In this document: positions 25,054 through 32,972 of the stretch, one piece after another
Position numbering within the stretch: position 1 is the stretch's first letter
Layout: the number at the start of each line of letters is the position of its first letter
DNA from: RGIG4079 sp045646905
Lineage (GTDB): Bacteria > Bacteroidota > Bacteroidia > Bacteroidales > Muribaculaceae
NCBI GenBank assembly: GCA_045646905.1
Contig: JAZRLP010000030.1
Coordinates: forward strand, 30,519-94,518
DNA: 64,000 nucleotides
Reading direction: 5' to 3'
Position numbers and translations under genes: made by a program
The notes under the pieces: model-generated
Told to the model about the DNA's origin: nothing
Database searches by the model: none
Seen by the model: the letters and a program-made list of their open reading frames with translations, nothing else

Positions 25054-25410
25054 TTATCCTTGTGTGGGCTGTGCTTGTTGAGGGCGAGAGAGGATATCAA
25101 ATTGATCAACTATGATTTCGGTCACATAGTGTTTGATAGTGTTGCGGTCTTCCCACATGCGTGTGCGAAGTTTTCCCTCAACATAAAGTTTAGTCCCTTT
25201 GCGGATATATTTTTCGGCAATCTCGGCCGATTTGTCCCACATTACTAAATTGTGCCATTCGGTACGCTCGGGTACTTGTACTCCAGATGCAGTTGTATAG
25301 GCACGATCGGTTGTTGCCAATGTCAATGATGCAACTGGGCGACTTTCTACATAACGAATTTCGGGATCCTTCCCTACATTTCCTACTAAAATTACTTTGT
25401 TTACTGACAT
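25054..25410 (-). CDS. ssb: Single-stranded DNA-binding protein, short form
   Basis: A 118-residue OB-fold SSB: VNKVILVGNVGKDPEIRY at the start, LATTDRAYT, the RTEWHNLVMW motif, KGTKLYVEGKLRTRMWEDRN and a final beta strand TEIIVDQFDIL. The protein stops right after the OB fold with RPQQAQPTQG, so it has no glycine-rich tail and no acidic DDDxPF tip, the part that recruits repair and replication partners. The stop codon (TAA, 25054-25056) is clear. A second, full-length SSB elsewhere in the genome is therefore likely. It starts 28 bases after proC and should be on the same transcript. Confidence 0.92.
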   Translation of the reverse strand: MSVNKVILVGNVGKDPEIRYVESRPVASLTLATTDRAYTTASGVQVPERTEWHNLVMWDKSAEIAEKYIRKGTKLYVEGKLRTRMWEDRNTIKHYVTEIIVDQFDILSRPQQAQPTQG

Positions 25411-25438
25411 GTGTTTTTATTATTTATAGTTAATAGTA

Positions 25439-26218
25439 TTATTTACTTGCTTTTAGACCTTCAATAACCGCATTGGTAAATCCATTGGCCTCCATTGCAT
25501 TAAGGCCTTTGATAGTGATGCCGCCAGGAGTAGTAACCTTATCAATTTCCACCTCGGGATTATTTCCTGTTGCTTCAAGTAGCTCAACTGCTCCACGAAG
25601 AGTTTGCAATACATATTGCTTTGCATCATTAGGATAAATACCAAGTTCTACCCCACCCTCGGTTGCCGCACGCACATAACGCATAGCAAAAGCTATGCCA
25701 CATGAACAAAGCGAAGTTGCAGCGCCCATCAATCGTTCTTCGATTACGGCTGCTTTTCCAAGAGCATTAAATATTGCTTCTACTTGTGCCACTTGGTGGG
25801 CTGTTGCATTTGCATTGTGACTCACAAAAGTCATACTTTGATGAATAGAGATAGCTGTATTAGGAATTGCACGGAACACAACTGCCTGTTCATTACCAAG
25901 CCATGATGTTATTGTTGCAATATCAACTCCAGCAGCGATTGAAAGCACTATTTGTCGTGATAAGTCAAGAGCAGGCAACGCTCCTTTCAACACTGGCTCA
26001 ACAAGCCATGGCTTTACTGCGACCAACACCACATCGGCATCGGCAACAATAGTCAGGCTATCAGTTGATACCTCTATTGCGTCACATTCTGCCTTCAACT
26101 CGTCAAGTTTGTCTTGGGCGAGGTCGGCTACCGCAATTTTTATATCCATATTGCTATGAGCAAGACCGCGAGCTATTGCTCCGCCCATATTTCCTGCTCC
26201 AATAATTGCAATCTTCAT
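25439..26218 (-). CDS. proC: Pyrroline-5-carboxylate reductase
   Basis: A 259-residue cytoplasmic NAD(P)H-dependent enzyme making proline from pyrroline-5-carboxylate. The dinucleotide-binding loop IIGAGNMGGAIARGL is at residues 4-18, AVKPWLVEPVL at about 67-77, FRAIPNTA at about 114-121, and the substrate-side signature TPGGITIKGLNAME at about 230-243. The length is normal. It lies 12 bases after argD; the pairing of a glutamate/ornithine aminotransferase with P5C reductase suggests that the unit serves arginine, ornithine and proline metabolism. Confidence 0.95.
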   Translation of the reverse strand: MKIAIIGAGNMGGAIARGLAHSNMDIKIAVADLAQDKLDELKAECDAIEVSTDSLTIVADADVVLVAVKPWLVEPVLKGALPALDLSRQIVLSIAAGVDIATITSWLGNEQAVVFRAIPNTAISIHQSMTFVSHNANATAHQVAQVEAIFNALGKAAVIEERLMGAATSLCSCGIAFAMRYVRAATEGGVELGIYPNDAKQYVLQTLRGAVELLEATGNNPEVEIDKVTTPGGITIKGLNAMEANGFTNAVIEGLKASK

Positions 26219-26230
26219 ATTCGTAATAGT

Positions 26231-27364
26231 TTATGCTTGTTTATCAAGCGCGTTTTTTAATCTACCAATAAAGTCTTGAGCTTGCTCCATTGTCAATACA
26301 AGTGGTGGCAATAGGCGTATCATGTGAGTACCGGTTGCTCCGGTAAACACTTTTTCTTCTTTAATGAGTCGTGTGCGAAGTTCTTTAACTGGATAATCAA
26401 ATTCCATGCCTATCATCAAGCCACGACCACGCACCTCTTTGATGCCAGGGATTTGCTTCAATTCACCCATTAGGTATTCACCTACTTTGCGAGCATTTTC
26501 AACAAGATTTTCTTGTTCAAAAATTTCGAGTACTGCAATAGCTGCAGCACATGCAAGATGATTACCCCCAAATGTTGTACCAAGTTGACCATATACTGGC
26601 GTAAATTTAGGACTAATCAACACGCCTCCCATAGGGAATCCGTTAGCGATACCTTTTGCCACGGTAATCACATCGGGACGAACACCAGTATATTGATGAG
26701 CAAAGAATTTACCTGAACGGCCATAGCCCGATTGAATTTCATCGGCAATGAGCACTACATCGTGTTTGTCACACTCTTCGCGCAATGCTTGCATAAAATC
26801 AACATCAGGAATGCGAATACCACCTACGCCTTGAATGCCCTCTATAATAACTGCACTCACATCACCTTTAGCTAACTCGGCTTTAACAGACTCAATATCG
26901 TTGAGTGGAACGAATGTGATATGTCCATTGGCATTAATAGGTGCTACAATTTTGGGGTTATCGGTAGCCTCAACAGCAAGTGAAGTACGACCATGGAACG
27001 CTTTATCAAAAGCTATTACACGCTTTTTGCCGTTATAGAACGACGCAAGTTTCAACGCATTTTCATTAGCTTCGGCTCCCGAATTTATCAAGAATAATTG
27101 ATAGTCATCATAACCCGATATTTTACCAAGTTTATCGGCCAACTTTTGTTGCAAAGAATTTATTACCGAGTTAGAATAGAACACCAATTTTGAAGCTTGC
27201 TCATTTAATGCTTTTAAATAATGAGGGTGAGAGTGTCCCACCGATATAACTGCATGACCACCATAAAGGTCGAGATATTTAGTTCCTTCTGTGTCGTAGG
27301 TATAACAGCCTTCTCCTTTTTCTATTTCTATATCAAACAAAGGATATACATCATATAATTTCAT
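26231..27364 (-). CDS. argD: Acetylornithine/succinylornithine aminotransferase
   Basis: A 377-residue class III PLP aminotransferase. Markers are YLDLYGGHAVISVGHSHP, NSGAEANENALKLA (phosphate-binding loop), IIEGIQGVGGI, ADEIQSGYGRSG, and PLP lysine K237 in VAKGIANGFPMGGV. It converts N-acylglutamate semialdehyde to N-acylornithine in arginine synthesis. Bacteroides uses N-succinyl intermediates, so the succinyl form is possible here; the sequence alone cannot choose. It is the first gene of argD-proC-ssb, with a -7 box 28 bases upstream. The other arg genes are not in the window. Confidence 0.92.
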   Translation of the reverse strand: MKLYDVYPLFDIEIEKGEGCYTYDTEGTKYLDLYGGHAVISVGHSHPHYLKALNEQASKLVFYSNSVINSLQQKLADKLGKISGYDDYQLFLINSGAEANENALKLASFYNGKKRVIAFDKAFHGRTSLAVEATDNPKIVAPINANGHITFVPLNDIESVKAELAKGDVSAVIIEGIQGVGGIRIPDVDFMQALREECDKHDVVLIADEIQSGYGRSGKFFAHQYTGVRPDVITVAKGIANGFPMGGVLISPKFTPVYGQLGTTFGGNHLACAAAIAVLEIFEQENLVENARKVGEYLMGELKQIPGIKEVRGRGLMIGMEFDYPVKELRTRLIKEEKVFTGATGTHMIRLLPPLVLTMEQAQDFIGRLKNALDKQA

Positions 27365-27392
27365 AGCGAATAGTTATTTCGTGAATAATACG

Positions 27393-27400
27393 CAAAATTA
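27393..27400 (-). promoter_or_regulatory. Candidate -7 box for argD-proC-ssb
   Basis: CAAAATTA reads TAATTTTG on the minus strand, a full TAnnTTTG match, 28 bases upstream of the argD ATG. The -33 element is not clear. Confidence 0.4.
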
Positions 27401-27443
27401 CACATATTATTTGAGTAATTAATATAGCTTTAATTTTTTTTTA

Positions 27444-27451
27444 TACCTTTG
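27444..27451 (+). promoter_or_regulatory. Candidate -7 box for the SPFH gene
   Basis: TACCTTTG is a full TAnnTTTG match 29 bases before the ATG at 27481, preceded by a T-rich run. The nearest TTTG (27410-27413) is 30 bases upstream, too far for the usual spacing. Confidence 0.45.
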
Positions 27452-27480
27452 CTTAGATTTCTAACTAAATTACAACAATT

Positions 27481-28428
27481 ATGGCAACAGAAAAGAACGA
27501 ACTCGCATATAGCGGATTCAAAATGAATGGTTTTGTGGCACTAATCCTCTTTTTGGCATTAATGGCTGCATCTATCTACGCCCTTGTGATAGGTGGAATA
27601 AACGAATGTGGATGGATTATTGGTGGAGGTATTTTGGCCTTAATACTTTGTTTCATTGCCCTCGTAGGGTTATTTACTCTCGAACCTAACGAGGCAGCTG
27701 TAATGATTTTCTTTGGCAAATACAAAGGAACATTCAATCAACACGGATTCTTTTGGGTAAATCCATTTATGTCGCGCAAACGATTGACTATGCGTGCGCG
27801 CAACCTCGATGCTGAGCCTATTAAAGTAAACGACAAAGAAGGCAACCCCATTCTCATTGGTATGGTTATAGTATGGAAATTGAAAGACACTTATAAAGCG
27901 ATGTTTGAAATCGATGCACAAAGCATTGCTGGTGGTGCTACAGGCGCAACTGCCTCAACTCGCATGAATGCCTTTGAAAAATATGTACGCATTCAAGGCG
28001 ATGCAGCCCTTCGCGAAGTTGCCGGACTTTATGCCTATGATGACAACAAAGACACTACCGATGATGATGATGAATTGACACTACGCTCGGGTGGAGCTGA
28101 AATAAATGAAATTCTTGTAGAAAAGCTCAATGAGCGTCTTGCATTTGCTGGCATCGAAGTGCAAGAAGCTCGTATCAATTACCTCACTTATGCTCCCGAA
28201 ATTGCAGCCGTGATGCTTCGCCGTCAACAAGCTACCGCTGTAATTGCTGCTCGTGAAAAGATTGTTGAGGGCGCTGTATCAATGGTAAAACTTGCTCTTG
28301 ACAAACTCAAAAATGAAGGTATTGAACTTGATGAAGAAAAACGCGCATCAATGGTGGGCAATCTTCTCGTAGTGCTTTGTGCCGACGAATCGGCTCAACC
28401 TGTAATAAATACCTCAACCGAGAAATAG
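27481..28428 (+). CDS. SPFH/Band 7 domain membrane protein
   Basis: A 315-residue protein. Two hydrophobic segments (about 16-37 and 42-65) are followed by an SPFH domain: LEPNEAAVMIFFGKYKGTFNQHGFFWVNPF, then RNLDAEPIKVNDKEGNPI, and the heptad-like AEINEILVEKLNERLAFAGIEVQEARINYLTYAPEIAAVMLRRQQATA. Band 7 proteins oligomerise at the inner membrane and scaffold proteases or lipids. In other Bacteroidetes this gene often precedes a short Arc-like DNA-binding gene, which is missing here; a terminator follows at once. Single-gene transcript. Confidence 0.92.
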   Translation: MATEKNELAYSGFKMNGFVALILFLALMAASIYALVIGGINECGWIIGGGILALILCFIALVGLFTLEPNEAAVMIFFGKYKGTFNQHGFFWVNPFMSRKRLTMRARNLDAEPIKVNDKEGNPILIGMVIVWKLKDTYKAMFEIDAQSIAGGATGATASTRMNAFEKYVRIQGDAALREVAGLYAYDDNKDTTDDDDELTLRSGGAEINEILVEKLNERLAFAGIEVQEARINYLTYAPEIAAVMLRRQQATAVIAAREKIVEGAVSMVKLALDKLKNEGIELDEEKRASMVGNLLVVLCADESAQPVINTSTEK

Positions 28429-28459
28429 TCTAAACGACTTATCCGAAATACATAAACAA

Positions 28460-28493
28460 CGAAGAGTGCCTTAATAGGCACTCTTCGCATTTA
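28460..28493. terminator. Hairpin terminator between SPFH gene and DUF2490 gene
   Basis: A perfect 12-bp stem cgaagagtgcct (28460-28471) with aggcactcttcg (28476-28487), loop taat, followed by catttata. The U tract is modest on both strands; it lies between two convergent genes. Confidence 0.75.
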
Positions 28494-28529
28494 TACTATA
28501 CACACTATTACATTAATTTGATTTAAAAT

Positions 28530-29435
28530 TTAAAATTTAAACTTATAACCTACTCCAAGAATGTGTGTGCTTTCTCCTTCATCATCACCAGAGAAGTCTT
28601 GATGTCGATAGTACAATCCTATTGAATGTTTTTTATTGATTTTATAATCGCCACCAATAGTATATCTCATCTTCTTGATTTTAAATCCATCAAAATCGTT
28701 ATACATTTCAACCGATGCATATGGCTCGAATGGCACACCCTTTATATCATATGCAACTTGAAGACGCGAACGAAGCACATGAGAATGTTTTGCTCGTTTT
28801 GAATCATTTTTTTCTTCACCTTCTTCACTTATTTTCCACAAATATCCATCATGTTCCACAAGTTCCATTGCCTCTTGAGCCCAACCCCAATCGTCAATGT
28901 TATATCTTAACACATCATATTCAACCTTAGAGAATGCCACTTCGGGTTGATAGGTATATTGCCATCGTTCGCGGAGTGACAATTTAAAACGCCCCAACTT
29001 TACGCTACCGGTAAGCGACACATTAAAACGATGTCGACTACGCCAAAAGGCATCATTTTTATCTAATTCATATTTTGACCACTGATAGTCGTCATCGTCA
29101 TACTCATCACTTTTCCATTGCAACGAACTCTCTGCCCTATTGAAATCTCTCAAAAAGATATACCCAACATCGGCCTTCAACCATGAAGTCAATTTATAAT
29201 CGGTAGAAATTCCTAATGAATAACGAGCCACTTCATTAAAGGCATCGGCCGTACGAAATTCTCCTTCTAATTCGACTCCCCACTTTTTATTTATTTTCTT
29301 TTCAACACCAACCGATGTCCACACACCAAAGTCACTTATCTCGTCATCGAGATCAAACGGGTTGCCTTGAGCCATTGTAGGCATAGACAATGCGATGCCA
29401 AACGCACTCGCTATTAAGAATCTTTTTGTGCCCAT
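28530..29435 (-). CDS. DUF2490 outer-membrane beta-barrel protein
   Basis: A 301-residue protein with a signal peptide (FLIASAFGIALSMPTMAQ|G) and alternating beta strands ending in an aromatic residue (THILGVGYKFKF), as in outer-membrane barrels. DUF2490 features are FGVWTSVGVEKKINKKWGVELEGEFR, SLGISTDYKLTSWLKADVGYIFL, and FRSRHRFNVSL-like WRSRHRFNVSL. A middle stretch is rich in Asp/Glu/Lys (about 110-130 and 200-220). Its start overlaps the DUF4956 gene by 22 bases, so it belongs to the VTC-DUF4956-DUF2490 unit. Its role in that unit is unknown; a surface channel is possible. Confidence 0.82.
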   Translation of the reverse strand: MGTKRFLIASAFGIALSMPTMAQGNPFDLDDEISDFGVWTSVGVEKKINKKWGVELEGEFRTADAFNEVARYSLGISTDYKLTSWLKADVGYIFLRDFNRAESSLQWKSDEYDDDDYQWSKYELDKNDAFWRSRHRFNVSLTGSVKLGRFKLSLRERWQYTYQPEVAFSKVEYDVLRYNIDDWGWAQEAMELVEHDGYLWKISEEGEEKNDSKRAKHSHVLRSRLQVAYDIKGVPFEPYASVEMYNDFDGFKIKKMRYTIGGDYKINKKHSIGLYYRHQDFSGDDEGESTHILGVGYKFKF

Positions 29436-30139
29436 TGTTCTTTATTTAATTTTATAATATTATCAACATCGTTTACATCTTCATTCAATGGCTTATAGTA
29501 AACTTTCAACACCGCCATATCGCGTAAAAAATCCACCGCCCCTACATCAACTTTTACTATATTCAACCCGAGTCGAGTTGTTAAGTCGGCCACCATCTCA
29601 TCATATTTTTCGGGTACAATGAGATTGATTTTATCATATTGAACAAGTTTGCACGAAGTGTGCTTTATCCATTTATTTCCCTCGCAAAGCCATATTACAA
29701 GCATAAAAATAATGTTGGTCGCAATAAGTTCTAAATAACTAACAGGACCTGCAAGCGCATTTATAACCGATATCGCAATAATCACAAATAGATAAGTCAT
29801 TTCACGCACTGGCATCGACTCGGTTCGATAGCGAATAATACCAAAAATCGCGAACAATCCAAGGGCAAAACCAATCTTAATTTTCACACTACCGAGCAGG
29901 TATATCAAGAAGAATATACTCAAACTAATGAGCATAAATGTGAAATAATAGTCGCGTCGTTGGCTCTTTTTATGATATAAAAAGTGAATAATAAACCACA
30001 CAATCGCTGTATTAAATAAACAACGAATGATTAAAAACCAAAAATCGGTCATATTCACAAGAGGTGTTCCCATAAAAATCACACTTTCCACTGCCGATTG
30101 CATTGATTCTCCAGTCATTACTTGTTCTAACTCTTCCAT
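29414..30139 (-). CDS. DUF4956 integral membrane protein
   Basis: A 241-residue inner-membrane protein with hydrophobic segments at about 32-54, 64-83, 88-103, 114-131 and 135-151 and a soluble C-terminal domain (about 160-241). The family signature is GLFAIFGIIRYRTESMPVREMTYLF (given in parts: GLFAIFGIIRYR at 94-105, MPVREMTYLF at 109-118). DUF4956 genes commonly sit next to VTC-domain polyphosphate polymerase genes, as here, where the VTC gene ends 25 bases upstream. It may move or anchor the product; that is an inference. Confidence 0.85.
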   Translation of the reverse strand: MEELEQVMTGESMQSAVESVIFMGTPLVNMTDFWFLIIRCLFNTAIVWFIIHFLYHKKSQRRDYYFTFMLISLSIFFLIYLLGSVKIKIGFALGLFAIFGIIRYRTESMPVREMTYLFVIIAISVINALAGPVSYLELIATNIIFMLVIWLCEGNKWIKHTSCKLVQYDKINLIVPEKYDEMVADLTTRLGLNIVKVDVGAVDFLRDMAVLKVYYKPLNEDVNDVDNIIKLNKEQWAQKDS

Positions 30140-30164
30140 ATCGTTTCGTTATGTTTATATGTTA

Positions 30165-30908
30165 TTATATTATTTTCATCTTCTCAAGAAGCATCAATCG
30201 CTCCTTAAATCGGTTTCTCTTCAACGCCTCATTGGTCAACGCCATACCCATACAATATTTACTAAAGCCTTGTGGCTGAATGCGCAAATCAAGCATAATG
30301 TCTCTAATGGGAGAATATACATTGCCATCTCGTTTCAGCTCTATTATCACCAGGTCATTAAGCGTCAACTCATTTCCTGTTACAAGGTTTTTCAATTGCA
30401 ACCCAGTGTCAATAGTCAATCGCTCGGTCTTTTGCTTATTAACAAGAGTGATGCGATTAAACTTATTCTCAATTTGGGGAATTAATATCGCGGGATTATA
30501 GTTGAGATGAAGGCTTAAAAAATCATTATATGATTCTTGCGCTACATCCTTGTTTTCAAGTGAAATGCGTTTCTTCTTTGTTCGCCCATGATTGTTTTTA
30601 TTTTTCACCTCAATAAAGGTCAACCCACTATTCTCATAGCTGCGCACTCGCACTTTTTGGCGAGTCTTTTTCCCATTTTGATGCGACACATACATGGCAC
30701 AATTGGGTGTATCGAGATAGCGAGTAAAATATGGCATATTTCTACTACCATCAACCTCTTGTGCCCAATATTGCTCTTGCGCTCTCACCAATAACTCCTC
30801 CAATCGTGCCGTTGTAGTAATAAACTTTGTGTCGGTACGATTCATCAGTTTTATTACGCTCATTTCATCCAATGAGATGGGGTCAAATCTATTGAGCAAG
30901 TGATTCAT
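30165..30908 (-). CDS. VTC-domain polyphosphate polymerase-like protein
   Basis: A 247-residue soluble protein with a VTC domain of the triphosphate-tunnel metalloenzyme fold. Visible elements are MNRTDTKFI (22-30), YLDTP (64-68), the basic strand QKVRVRSY (84-91), FIEVKNK (98-104), the basic RTKKKRISL (109-117) and IELKRDG late in the protein. In eukaryotic Vtc4 this tunnel makes polyphosphate from ATP. Bacterial relatives lack SPX and have little experimental work. First gene of a three-gene unit with DUF4956 and an outer-membrane DUF2490 protein. Confidence 0.87.
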   Translation of the reverse strand: MNHLLNRFDPISLDEMSVIKLMNRTDTKFITTTARLEELLVRAQEQYWAQEVDGSRNMPYFTRYLDTPNCAMYVSHQNGKKTRQKVRVRSYENSGLTFIEVKNKNNHGRTKKKRISLENKDVAQESYNDFLSLHLNYNPAILIPQIENKFNRITLVNKQKTERLTIDTGLQLKNLVTGNELTLNDLVIIELKRDGNVYSPIRDIMLDLRIQPQGFSKYCMGMALTNEALKRNRFKERLMLLEKMKII

Positions 30909-30936
30909 GGTTGTCTTTATCCTGTCGTTATTTTCA

Positions 30937-30968
30937 CAAAACTAAACAATTTGATTAATTCACACAAT
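30937..30968 (-). promoter_or_regulatory. Promoter for the VTC-DUF4956-DUF2490 unit
   Basis: CAAAACTA (30937-30944) reads TAGTTTTG on the minus strand, a full -7 match; CAAT (30965-30968) reads ATTG, 3 of 4 to TTTG, 20 bases upstream. The -7 box is 28 bases from the VTC ATG. Confidence 0.55.
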
Positions 30969-31067
30969 ACAACTATTTTGTGTTTCTACCAACTGCAATA
31001 TTTACTATACAAACCAGGATAAATTAGCACTTTTAACAAATAATTACCCTACTATTACTCATTCCAT

Positions 31068-31180
31068 AGCAATCAATATTGCTCACTCTTGAGTAGTCAA
31101 TCTCCATAGTTATCAACAATTATTGTCAGTTATCAACAATTATGTCAATTTGCTTTTATTAATTATGTACTTGTGGAAAA
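31068..31180. other. DnaA-box-like cluster upstream of parA (possible oriC element)
   Basis: The 315-base gap between the VTC gene and parA is very A/T-rich. It holds two direct copies of TTATCAACA (31110-31118 and 31130-31138, exactly 20 bases apart, inside the longer repeat agttatcaacaattat) and one inverted TTTTCCACA (31172-31180); each is one base from TTATCCACA. A small hairpin (agcaat/attgct, 31068-31083) is just upstream. ParAB genes usually lie near the origin. No dnaA gene and no clear parS palindrome is seen, so an origin is only possible. Confidence 0.4.
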
Positions 31181-31223
31181 TTTATAATTACTTTGCATTG
31201 CGAAACTATATCTATTTACATAT

Positions 31224-31997
31224 ATGAGTAAAATTATTGCAATAGCAAATCAAAAAGGTGGTGTAGGTAAAACCACTACTACAATAAATCTATCGGCGTC
31301 ACTTGCCAACGAAGGCAAAAAGGTGCTTATCATTGATGCCGACCCCCAAGCCAATGCAACTTCAGGCTACGGCATTGATCCTAAATCAATGTCATCTTCT
31401 ATTTACGAATGTCTTGTTGACGACTACCCCATTAGTGGCTCTCAAGTTGAAACCTGCGTAAAAGGTCTTGACCTCGTGGGATCGCGTATTGACTTGGCAG
31501 GTGCCGAACTTGAATTAGTAAACAAAAATAATCGAGAGAAAGTCCTTGCCAATTTATTGGAATCGGTAAAAGACCAATATGATTACATCATTATTGACTG
31601 TTCTCCATCGCTTGGACTTATCACTGTCAACGCCTTGACAGCAGCCGACTCGGTGATAATCCCTGTTCAAGCCGAATATTTTGCACTTGAAGGCATCAGC
31701 AAGTTGCTCAACACAATTCGCATCATTAAGTCAAAACTCAATCCCTCTCTTGAAATTGAAGGATTCTTATTGACTATGTACGATGCTCGTTTGCGCCTTG
31801 CTAATCAAATATATGAAGAATTAAAAGGTCACTTTGGCGACATGGTATTCAACACTGTTATTCCTCGTAATATACGCTTGAGCGAAGCACCAAGCCACGG
31901 ATTACCTGCGATTCTTTATGATCCCTCAAGCCGTGGAGCTACAAGCCACATTATGCTTGCTAAAGAAATTATTTCTAAACACAAACGTCAGTCTTAA
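31224..31997 (+). CDS. parA: Chromosome-partitioning ATPase ParA (Soj)
   Basis: A 257-residue deviant-Walker ATPase that with ParB moves newly copied origin regions apart. The P-loop KGGVGKTTT is at residues 11-19, with the signature lysine at position 11; Walker A' DADPQANAT at about 39-47 and IIDCSPSLGLIT at about 121-132. No N-terminal DNA-binding extension is present, which marks the chromosomal type. The parB gene follows after 20 bases. The start is the ATG at 31224. Confidence 0.96.
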   Translation: MSKIIAIANQKGGVGKTTTTINLSASLANEGKKVLIIDADPQANATSGYGIDPKSMSSSIYECLVDDYPISGSQVETCVKGLDLVGSRIDLAGAELELVNKNNREKVLANLLESVKDQYDYIIIDCSPSLGLITVNALTAADSVIIPVQAEYFALEGISKLLNTIRIIKSKLNPSLEIEGFLLTMYDARLRLANQIYEELKGHFGDMVFNTVIPRNIRLSEAPSHGLPAILYDPSSRGATSHIMLAKEIISKHKRQS

Positions 31998-32017
31998 ACT
32001 TTTAAAACTAATACATT

Positions 32018-32911
32018 ATGGCAGTTAAACGCAATGCTTTGGGTAGAGGTCTCGACTCTCTAATATCTATGGACGATGTTCCCGCTCGTGGTTCGTCGGC
32101 AATCAACGATGTTGCACTATCTCAAATAAGCCCTAATCCCGACCAACCTCGTACAACTTTTGACGAAGAGGCTCTCGACGAATTGGCTTCTTCTATTAAA
32201 GAACTCGGCATCATCCAACCTCTCTCATTGAGAAAAATGGGTCCCGATTCTTACCAAATCATTGCTGGTGAACGCCGTTATCGTGCTGCACTACGCGCTG
32301 GTCTCACATCTGTACCTGCCTACATTCGCACCGTCAACGACACCGAGCTCACCGAGATGGCTTTGATTGAGAACATTCAACGCGAAGACCTCAACGCCAT
32401 AGAAATAGCCTTGACATTTAAAAAACTCATTGACCAATATAATCTCACACAAGAACGCCTTAGCGAACGCATAGGTAAAAAACGCGCAACTATCGCCAAC
32501 TTCCTTCGCTTGCTAAAACTTCCAGCCGAAGTACAACTCGGTCTTCGCGATAAACGAGTTGATATGGGACACGCTCGTGCGCTATTATCGGTTGAAAAAC
32601 CTTCGTTGCAATTAAAACTGTATAACGAGATTATCAAAAACGGACTTTCGGTGCGAAAAGTTGAAGAACTTGCTCGTAGTTATAACCAAGCAGCAACCGA
32701 AAAAGATACCACCGAAAAAACAGCAAAAAGCAAATACTCTTCGAGCGATTTTGATATTCTTAAGAAACACCTTTCAAAGACCTTCAAAACACCTGTTCAG
32801 TTCTCTTGCGATAACAATGGTAAAGGAAAAATAACATTTCCTTTCAAAAATGAGGATGAACTTGAGAGATTAATTACTATCTTTGACGCGTTAAAACTTC
32901 AAGACAATTAA
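32018..32911 (+). CDS. parB: Chromosome-partitioning protein ParB (Spo0J)
   Basis: A 297-residue CTP-dependent DNA clamp. The N terminus has the chromosomal form ALGRGLDSLI; the ParB/Srx CTPase motifs are NPDQPRTTF and GERRYRAAL (about 87-95); ALIENIQREDLNAIE and the helix-turn-helix LTQERLSERIGKKRATIANFLRLL follow, and the C-terminal dimerisation part is about 235-297. It loads at parS and works with ParA and SMC. The target parS site is not found in this window by eye. Confidence 0.96.
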   Translation: MAVKRNALGRGLDSLISMDDVPARGSSAINDVALSQISPNPDQPRTTFDEEALDELASSIKELGIIQPLSLRKMGPDSYQIIAGERRYRAALRAGLTSVPAYIRTVNDTELTEMALIENIQREDLNAIEIALTFKKLIDQYNLTQERLSERIGKKRATIANFLRLLKLPAEVQLGLRDKRVDMGHARALLSVEKPSLQLKLYNEIIKNGLSVRKVEELARSYNQAATEKDTTEKTAKSKYSSSDFDILKKHLSKTFKTPVQFSCDNNGKGKITFPFKNEDELERLITIFDALKLQDN

Positions 32912-32924
32912 ATTCTCTCATAAA

Positions 32925-32962
32925 ATTGACCATTTTATTAGTTTATTTAATTGATGGTCAAT
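32925..32962. other. Hairpin between parB and DUF5683
   Basis: attgaccat (32925-32933) and atggtcaat (32954-32962) are perfect inverted 9-mers with a 20-base A/T-rich spacer. There is no U tract. It could be a weak RNA structure that partly separates parB from the next gene or an operator; either is open. Confidence 0.35.
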
Positions 32963-32972
32963 GATTTAATTA

